Source: Candidatus Adiutrix sp. (GTDB lineage: Bacteria; Desulfobacterota; Desulfarculia; Adiutricales; Adiutricaceae). Taken from it: 7,196 nucleotides of DNA. The first letter of the stretch is position 1, and each line of letters opens with the position of its first letter. The DNA is taken from assembly GCA_031283395.1 (NCBI GenBank), contig JAITBV010000198.1:1-7196 (forward strand). Reading direction: 5' to 3'. Shown piece after piece: positions 1 to 4,184 of the stretch. Position numbers and translations under genes: made by a program. Under the pieces are notes generated by a model that was not told where the DNA came from, ran no database searches, and saw nothing but the letters and a program-made list of their open reading frames with translations.

Positions 1-173
1 ATGTTGGCCAGGCCCAGGTCGGCGTCCCAGACCAGCACCCGGCGGCCCAGGCTGGTCAGGGCCAGGGCCAGGGCCAGGGTGAGGTTGGTTTTGCCCACCC
101 CGCCCTTGCCGCTGGTGACGGTGATGACCCGGACAGGTTTCTTGGGGGGCGCCCCCCGGGCAACCGCTGCCAT
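1..173 (-). CDS. flhG: FlhG (MinD-like flagellar number ATPase), N-terminal part
   Basis: This is the first 57 codons of a ParA/MinD-family ATPase; the rest lies beyond the left edge. The protein begins MAAVARGAPPKKPVRVITVT and then has a deviant Walker A motif, SGKGGVGKTN (residues 21-30), with the signature lysine at 23, followed by an Ala/Leu helix and the second conserved strand VLVWDADLGLAN (46-57). The Asn after GKT and the DADLGLAN string are typical of FlhG/FleN rather than of cell-division MinD. FlhG is known to cap flagellar number by acting on FlhF and, in many species, on a flagellar regulator. The ATG at 173 is preceded by AAGGTG about 8 nt upstream, which fixes the start. It follows flhF on the same strand after 97 nt, the usual gene order. 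In-frame GGCCAG hexamers (55-84) encode an LALALALAL run. A 14-bp GC palindrome lies in codons 6-10. A different MinD paralogue is possible, but the neighbour makes FlhG the best call. Confidence 0.9.
   Translation of the reverse strand, partial: MAAVARGAPPKKPVRVITVTSGKGGVGKTNLTLALALALTSLGRRVLVWDADLGLAN
144..157 (-). repeat. 14-bp perfect GC palindrome in the flhG start region
   Basis: Six G, then CG, then six C form a perfect palindrome within codons 6-10 of flhG, 16-29 nt into the reading frame. In the mRNA it could form a 5-bp all-GC stem with a 4-nt loop inside the ribosome footprint, which might lower initiation. It may equally be a by-product of the Gly-Ala-Pro-Pro codons. Confidence 0.5.
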
Positions 174-229
174 GTTGGTTCACCTTTCGTTTTCCTGGGC
201 CGGCCGAAGGGTCAGCCGCTGGCCTGTCT

Positions 230-256
230 GGCCCGCCTTTCGTTTTCCGGCGGGCC
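230..256 (-). other. GC-rich hairpin in the flhF-flhG intergenic gap
   Basis: GGCCCGCC (230-237) and GGCGGGCC (249-256) are exact inverse complements around an 11-nt loop, giving an 8-bp all-GC stem. Read in the direction of flhF and flhG there is no U-tract after the stem, so it is not an intrinsic terminator for this operon. It may be an mRNA stability or processing element between the two cistrons, or may reduce read-through into flhG. On the opposite strand a T-rich run (261-272) follows 4 nt after the stem, which resembles a terminator for antisense transcripts. The structure is seen in the sequence; any function is inferred. Confidence 0.5.
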
Positions 257-270
257 CTGAATTTTTTATT

Positions 271-1464
271 TTAACCTACTGAAGCGTCTGTTTCAATGCC
301 GTCCGCGTTTTTTTCCAGGTCGTCCAGCCACAGGCCAAGAAATTTGTCGGCCGTGGCCAGGGCGAAGTCCTCCGTGGTTTTGGGCCCCAGGCTGAAAAAG
401 GCCAGGCGGGGCGCCCCGGAGATGATGAAGCTCATGAGCCCGCCCAAGGCTTCGGTTTCGTCGAACTTGGTTAGAATGAGGCTTAAGTCCTTCAGGCCCC
501 GGGCCTTGTCCAGGGCCGCGGCCAGGTCGCTCTCCTTCATGGTGGCCGGCAGCACCAGGAGGGCCGAGGCTCCGGCCTCTTCAAAAAAGGCGGCCAGGTC
601 CCGCCGGCCCTCGGGCTTCTGAAAGCCCCGGCCGGGGGTGTCGATCAGGACGATGTCATTGTTATCAAAAAGCTCTAGGGCCGAGGCGAATTCCTCCCGG
701 CTCTGACAGACGGCCACGCCCAGGCCCATGATGCGGGCGTAGCGGGTCAATTGCTCGGCCGCTCCCAGCCGGACGGTGTCCAGGGTTATGGCCGCCGTCC
801 GCAGTCCCCGCTGGCGGTAGAAGGCGGCCAGGTTGACCAGAGCGGTGGTCTTGCCGGCCCCGGAAGGTCCCACCAGGGCCAGGAATTTCGGGGGTGACAG
901 CGACAGGTCGACCAGCCGCAGCTTGGATTCCAGGGTCCGCCTCAGGTGGCCGAAAACCTCTCCGCCCCAGGCCCGGGCGCTCTCGGCGGCCAGTTCCACC
1001 AGGCTACGGGCGTGTTCCGGGGCCAGGCCCGTCAAAAGCAGCCGGCGATACAGATTTACCAGGTCGGGCCGATCGCGCCATTTTTCCGCCAGGCTCTGGC
1101 GATGGGCCAGGTCCAGGATCAGGTCCTTCAGTTCCCCCAAGGCGCGGGTCAGGGTCGCGCCCCAAAGCTCCAGGTCCCGGCGCCAGGGAGGCCCGGGCTC
1201 CGGGCCGGATTTCCGGGCGGTCCGGGCATAGGCGGCCGCCCCGGCCGCCGGGCCGGCCCGGGCTTTCAAAGCCGGTCCGGCGGGTCCGGCTTCCACTCTG
1301 GGGGGCATATCCTCTTCCCTGACCCCCGCGGTTATCTCCACTCCCCCGCCCGCTTCGGCCGGCAATTCCCTCTGGGACAGGATAAGGGCGGCCAGGCCGA
1401 ACTCGTCCTTGATCATGTTGGTGGCCGTCGGCAGGTCCCGAGCGGTGAAACGTTTTATTTTCAT
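271..1464 (-). CDS. flhF: FlhF, SRP-type GTPase for polar flagellum placement
   Basis: FlhF is the third SRP-family GTPase besides Ffh and FtsY; it marks the cell pole where the flagellum is built and works against FlhG. The 397-aa product has the typical N-terminal motif MKIKRFTARDLPTA (1-14) leading to ALILSQREL, a variable Pro/Ala-rich linker (about 50-95), a helical N-domain (about 96-190) and the NG GTPase core. Visible GTPase motifs are G1 GPSGAGKTT (199-207), DTVRLGAAEQL (229-239, the SRP-type insertion-box motif), G3 DTPGRG (275-280) and G4 TKFDE (332-336). The last motif reads SLGPKTTEDF (358-367) where many FlhF have a GQ-x-x-PED form, a mild deviation. The open frame extends 14 codons upstream, but the ATG at 1464 is chosen because AGGAG lies 6 nt before it and the family N-terminus starts there. 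It ends in TAA. It is first in its unit, with an extended -10 promoter just upstream, and it is divergent from the peptidoglycan operon. Confidence 0.96.
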   Translation of the reverse strand: MKIKRFTARDLPTATNMIKDEFGLAALILSQRELPAEAGGGVEITAGVREEDMPPRVEAGPAGPALKARAGPAAGAAAYARTARKSGPEPGPPWRRDLELWGATLTRALGELKDLILDLAHRQSLAEKWRDRPDLVNLYRRLLLTGLAPEHARSLVELAAESARAWGGEVFGHLRRTLESKLRLVDLSLSPPKFLALVGPSGAGKTTALVNLAAFYRQRGLRTAAITLDTVRLGAAEQLTRYARIMGLGVAVCQSREEFASALELFDNNDIVLIDTPGRGFQKPEGRRDLAAFFEEAGASALLVLPATMKESDLAAALDKARGLKDLSLILTKFDETEALGGLMSFIISGAPRLAFFSLGPKTTEDFALATADKFLGLWLDDLEKNADGIETDASVG

Positions 1465-1494
1465 GCCGGTCTCCTGGCAGGGAACAACTTTATT

Positions 1495-1503
1495 ATTATA
1501 GCA
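1495..1503 (-). promoter_or_regulatory. Probable flhF promoter (extended -10)
   Basis: On the minus strand the sequence reads TGC-TATAAT, a perfect -10 hexamer with the extended TGn element, in an AT-rich patch of otherwise GC-rich DNA. Transcription would start near 1488, giving a leader of about 24 nt that contains the AGGAG site of flhF. No good -35 is present 16-18 bp upstream, which fits an extended -10 promoter or one that needs an activator. No sigma-28 or sigma-54 consensus is seen here. Confidence 0.6.
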
Positions 1504-1516
1504 CAAAAAGCGGGGC

Positions 1517-1541
1517 GGAGGGCCGCGATTTACGGCCCGTC
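1517..1541. promoter_or_regulatory. Dyad over the flhF -35 region, possible operator
   Basis: GGGCCG (1520-1525) and CGGCCC (1533-1538) are exact inverse complements around the 7-nt centre CGATTTA, and the symmetry continues outward with one mismatch. The dyad covers the place where the flhF -35 would sit. It could be a regulator site for flhF. The binding protein is unknown, and GC-rich DNA gives such dyads by chance fairly often. Confidence 0.3.
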
Positions 1542-1551
1542 CCTTTCGGCC

Positions 1552-1563
1552 GGGCGCGCGCCC
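1552..1563. repeat. 12-bp perfect palindrome GGGCGCGCGCCC
   Basis: A perfect GC palindrome sits 5 bp upstream of the -35 hexamer of the rightward promoter, between the two divergent promoters. It could be a protein-binding site, but its simple GC composition makes chance likely. Confidence 0.3.
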
Positions 1564-1568
1564 AGGTC

Positions 1569-1597
1569 TTGGCAGAAGGCTGCTGATATGTTAGAAT
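1569..1597 (+). promoter_or_regulatory. Sigma-70-type promoter of the peptidoglycan operon
   Basis: TTGGCA (1569-1574, five of six to TTGACA) is followed by a 17-bp spacer and TAGAAT (1592-1597, five of six to TATAAT). A TG one base before the -10 adds an extended -10 element. The expected start is near 1603-1605, leaving a leader of about 95 nt before the ATG at 1700. Hexamers and spacing are read directly; activity is inferred. Confidence 0.65.
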
Positions 1598-1608
1598 AGT
1601 GGAATTCG

Positions 1609-1638
1609 GGGTTCTGTCCTGATTTCAGGACTAAACCC
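1609..1638. promoter_or_regulatory. 30-bp interrupted palindrome just after the predicted start site
   Basis: The core is GTCCTGA-TT-TCAGGAC (1616-1631), seven perfect pairs around a 2-nt centre. After a 2x2 mismatch the symmetry resumes with GGGTT (1609-1613) against AACCC (1634-1638), so 12 of 15 positions match. It begins about 5 nt after the predicted start site, which is a normal place for a repressor operator. In RNA it could also form a hairpin at the 5' end of the message, though with a strained 2-nt loop. No U-tract follows, so it is not a terminator. Confidence 0.5.
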
Positions 1639-1639
1639 G

Positions 1640-1699
1640 CGGATTTACCCTCGGCGCGCCGGGGAATTTTCAGAAAAGGGCTTTTCCGCCAAATCCGTA
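1640..1699 (+). promoter_or_regulatory. Possible structured leader without a normal Shine-Dalgarno
   Basis: CGGATTT (1640-1646) can pair exactly with AAATCCG (1691-1697), which ends 2 nt before the ATG at 1700. Inside this helix are two local hairpins: CCTCGG/CCGGGG (1649-1654 with 1659-1664, one G-T pair) and GAAAA/TTTTC (1673-1677 with 1682-1686). Together they could make a three-way junction abutting the start codon. The only purine-rich stretch, GAAAAGGG (1673-1680), lies about 19 nt from the ATG and falls in the second hairpin. Translation could therefore depend on leader folding. It does not match a riboswitch class that I recognise. Confidence 0.4.
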
Positions 1700-3268
1700 A
1701 TGTTCAGGATCCTCCTCTTGCCCCTGTCCGTCCTGGTCTTTCTGGCCTCGGCCGGACAGGTACCGGCCGCCGAAGAAATGTTGCCCGATGCCCTGCTTTA
1801 TCCGGGTGATAGGCCGGGCCATATACTGGTGGTGGACAAGGCCGACCAGATGCTCTACCTATACCGCCACGACGGGGCCGGGAACATAACCCTAGACCGG
1901 ATCATGCCCTGCTCCACCGGCGAAAACCTGGGCGACAAGATTGTGGAGGGCGACAAGAAAACCCCCAACGGGTTTTACATCTTCAACCAGAAACTTCTGC
2001 CCCGGGAACTGTCCGCCATCTACGGCACCCTGGCCTATCCCACGGACTACCCCAATTTCTGGGACCGGGCCCTGGGCCGGGGCGGTTACGGTATCTGGAT
2101 GCACGGCATTGACAAGCCACTGGTGGATTACGATTCCAACGGCTGCATCGAACTGGAAAACGCCGACATCGCCCGGATGGAGGATCTGCTGAAGCTTTTC
2201 GACACCCCCATCATCACCTATGAAACTCTGGCCCTGGCCCCGGTGGATGAACTAAAGCGGGAAGGCCTGGCCATAAAGGGTTTCCTGGAAGAATGGAGGC
2301 TGGCCTGGAGCGGCAAGGACCACGCCGCCTACCGCGCCAAATATGCTCCTGATTTCGTCAATAACGACAACCGGGGTTTTGCGGCCTGGATGGCCCACAA
2401 GGAGAACGTGGCCCGGAACTACCGGGACATCAAGGTGGAGTTGAATGATTTGCGCATCTATCGCCACCGCGAGGTCATAGTGGCCGCCTTTGAGCAGGAC
2501 TATAAGGGCGACCAGCGTTTCGCCTCGGTGGGGCGAAAGCGCCTCTATCTCCGGCCGGAGAAAGGCGGCTACAGGATAGTCGGTGAAGAGTTCCGGCCGA
2601 GGCCGAGGTTTGACGACCAGAAAAGGCTCACGCCGGAGGAAAAACGCCTGGCCCTGACCACGCCGCCCAAGGCCGCGCCCCAGGTCCAGGCCGAACCGGA
2701 AGGCAGCCGGGCCGCGGTGGAAGCCCTGGCCGCGGCTGAAGACCAGGTCCGGGCGGGGGCGGCCATGGACGCCGGGGGCGAGGAGGGCATCCAGGGGACG
2801 GTCGCCGAAGTCCGGGGTTCCCTGGCTTCTTCGCCCGCTCCGCCGGAACCATCGCTGCCGGAAGCGCCTCCGGAACCGGCCCGGCCGTCCGAAGTCCCGG
2901 CTTCGCGGGCCAGGGGCGCGGAACAGGCCGGGTTCTTCGCCGAACTGGTCGGGGACTGGGCCCGGGTCTGGGCCCTCAAGGACCAGGAGGCCTACTTCGC
3001 CTTCTACCACCCGGATTTCCACTACCGGGCCAAAAATATGGGTCTGGCCGCTTTTCGGACCTATCGTTCGGAACTGATGGAGGGGACAGGGCGCCTGGAA
3101 GTTCTGGTTTCGGATTTTGATGTCCAGAATTGGGGCGACCGGGTCCGGGTGGCCTTCCGGCAGGACTATCGTTCCGACCAGTTGCGGGATAAGGGCCGCA
3201 AGACCCTGGTTTTCAAGCGGGACGGCACGGATTGGAAAATATTGTCTGAAACCTGGCGGGGGGATTGA
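1700..3268 (+). CDS. Exported Csd6/Pgp2-type L,D-transpeptidase-fold peptidoglycan enzyme with two NTF2-like domains
   Basis: The 522-aa protein starts with a signal peptide (MFRILLLPLSVLVFLASAG, likely cut after VPA at 23), so it acts in the periplasm. A YkuD-fold catalytic domain follows (about 41-175), with HG at 135-136 and the active-site motif S146-N-G-C149; canonical enzymes have SHGC, and Asn replaces His here. The domain order YkuD then NTF2-like is that of Helicobacter Csd6 and Campylobacter Pgp2, which act as L,D-carboxypeptidases trimming tetrapeptide stems to tripeptides, so that reaction is preferred over 3-3 cross-linking. The NTF2-like domain occurs twice, at about 193-303 and 410-521, joined by a Pro/Ala/Glu-rich linker (about 305-408). 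The copies share W, AW/VW, KD, AY, PDF, QDY and GRK at matching places. The start is the first Met of the signal peptide, although its ribosome-binding site is poor. It heads the operon and is followed 61 nt later by a membrane protein gene. Confidence 0.9.
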   Translation: MFRILLLPLSVLVFLASAGQVPAAEEMLPDALLYPGDRPGHILVVDKADQMLYLYRHDGAGNITLDRIMPCSTGENLGDKIVEGDKKTPNGFYIFNQKLLPRELSAIYGTLAYPTDYPNFWDRALGRGGYGIWMHGIDKPLVDYDSNGCIELENADIARMEDLLKLFDTPIITYETLALAPVDELKREGLAIKGFLEEWRLAWSGKDHAAYRAKYAPDFVNNDNRGFAAWMAHKENVARNYRDIKVELNDLRIYRHREVIVAAFEQDYKGDQRFASVGRKRLYLRPEKGGYRIVGEEFRPRPRFDDQKRLTPEEKRLALTTPPKAAPQVQAEPEGSRAAVEALAAAEDQVRAGAAMDAGGEEGIQGTVAEVRGSLASSPAPPEPSLPEAPPEPARPSEVPASRARGAEQAGFFAELVGDWARVWALKDQEAYFAFYHPDFHYRAKNMGLAAFRTYRSELMEGTGRLEVLVSDFDVQNWGDRVRVAFRQDYRSDQLRDKGRKTLVFKRDGTDWKILSETWRGD

Positions 3269-3329
3269 TCGGGAGCCTGGACGGGGCGATTTTGCATAGG
3301 CCGGCCAGACCGGCGGAAATGGAGCAAGG

Positions 3330-4184
3330 GTGGCGGTGAAAGGCTTTAAAGGCAAAAAACAGGTCAAAGGCAAGTGGAATTTTCTGCTAATGCGACCCCA
3401 GGGCGAAGTCGTAAACTTCGCGGTTTCGCCTCTGCTCCTGGCCGCGGCCGTCCTGTTCGCCCTGGTCTTCGCCGTCTGCGCCGTTCTGGCCATCAATCAG
3501 TATTTCAGTCTTTTCCTGGATTACCAGGCCCTGTCTGAGAGCCAGCGCGAGGCTCAGGCCCGGCTGAACAAGCTGGACGACCAATACCAATATCAGGTTT
3601 CGCTGACCCAGGATTATGCTGAAATCTTAAGCGATCTTGATCTGCCCGATCCGGGCGCAGGGGCGGAAGGAGACGCCCCGAAGGGTGATTCGGCCGAGCC
3701 GGAGGCAGCGGCCGGGGAAGCCGCGCCCGAGCCGGAAACTCCGGAAACGCCTGAAAACCCCGAGGCGCCGCCCGTCCCGACCGCCGACCTTCAGGAGGAA
3801 GAGCCCCTGGCGGCCTGGGCGGACCGGCTGCCCGCCCTGGCCGAACAGATCGAGGAAAAACTTCAGATCGCCGATTTCAAAGTGGAGGCCAACCGGTTCA
3901 GTTTTCAGTTGGTCAACGAATCGCCCGGCAGCCTGGCCCGGGGCCGCCTTCTGACCCTTTTCCTGGTGGAGACCGGCGGCCGGCGCCAGGCAGTGCCCTT
4001 TCCCGATTTCGACCCCCGCTCGCCCCGGCCGGATTTTGAGCAGGGGCTCGGCTACAACATTCGTTCCTCCAAATATTTCTCCGGCCAGTTGAAGGTTCCG
4101 GCCGTAAGCGAGATCCTGGATATGATGGTGGTGGCCCAGTCCGGCGACGGGCGTATAGTCATGAAGAAAAGGCTGCGGCCATGA
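3330..4184 (+). CDS. Single-pass membrane protein with coiled coil, function unknown
   Basis: I do not recognise a named family for this 284-aa protein. It has a basic cytoplasmic N-terminus containing FLLMRPQGEVVNFAVSP (18-34), one strong membrane helix (about 34-56), a Gln-rich probable coiled coil (about 62-100), an acidic Pro/Glu/Ala linker (about 105-160), and a C-terminal beta-rich domain (about 175-284) in the periplasm. The N-terminal layout (short strand-like region, membrane helix, coiled coil) resembles the front of membrane-anchored M23 endopeptidases, but no HxxxD or HxH zinc motif follows, so it looks non-enzymatic. The GTG at 3330 is chosen for GGAG 5 nt upstream. Its stop overlaps the next ATG in ATGA, indicating translational coupling with the M99 carboxypeptidase gene. 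Lying between two peptidoglycan-trimming enzymes, it could be an anchor or scaffold, as Csd5 is in Helicobacter; that role is inferred. Confidence 0.85.
   Translation: MAVKGFKGKKQVKGKWNFLLMRPQGEVVNFAVSPLLLAAAVLFALVFAVCAVLAINQYFSLFLDYQALSESQREAQARLNKLDDQYQYQVSLTQDYAEILSDLDLPDPGAGAEGDAPKGDSAEPEAAAGEAAPEPETPETPENPEAPPVPTADLQEEEPLAAWADRLPALAEQIEEKLQIADFKVEANRFSFQLVNESPGSLARGRLLTLFLVETGGRRQAVPFPDFDPRSPRPDFEQGLGYNIRSSKYFSGQLKVPAVSEILDMMVVAQSGDGRIVMKKRLRP

Noticed and set aside
55..84. Hexamer tandem repeat (GGCCAG-like units) in flhG as a phase-variation tract
   Set aside because: The unit is 6 bp, so copy changes keep the frame, and it is explained by alternating Leu-Ala codons in a helix.
230..272. 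Terminator-like hairpin plus T-run on the plus strand between flhF and flhG
   Set aside because: No plus-strand gene ends here, so it is not annotated as a terminator; the stem is kept as an intergenic hairpin only.
1465..1506. Upstream start for flhF at 1506 adding 14 codons
   Set aside because: The extra codons overlap the flhF promoter -10, have no ribosome-binding site, and precede the conserved MKIKRF start that has AGGAG 6 nt upstream.
1570..1586. Sigma-54-like sequence (TGGCAG followed by a TGC)
   Set aside because: The GG and GC elements are one base too close for a sigma-54 promoter, and the same bases form a better sigma-70 -35 element.
946..1599. Plus-strand open frame of 217 codons opposite flhF
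   Set aside because: Antisense shadow of flhF with low-complexity Gly/Pro/Gln composition and no recognisable domain.
2252..3496. Long minus-strand open frame (414 codons) opposite the YkuD gene, and similar ones at 4886-6076 and 5149-5691
   Set aside because: These are antisense shadows of GC-rich genes: composition is skewed to Pro/Arg/Gly/His, no family motif is visible, and they run across real genes with convincing catalytic motifs.
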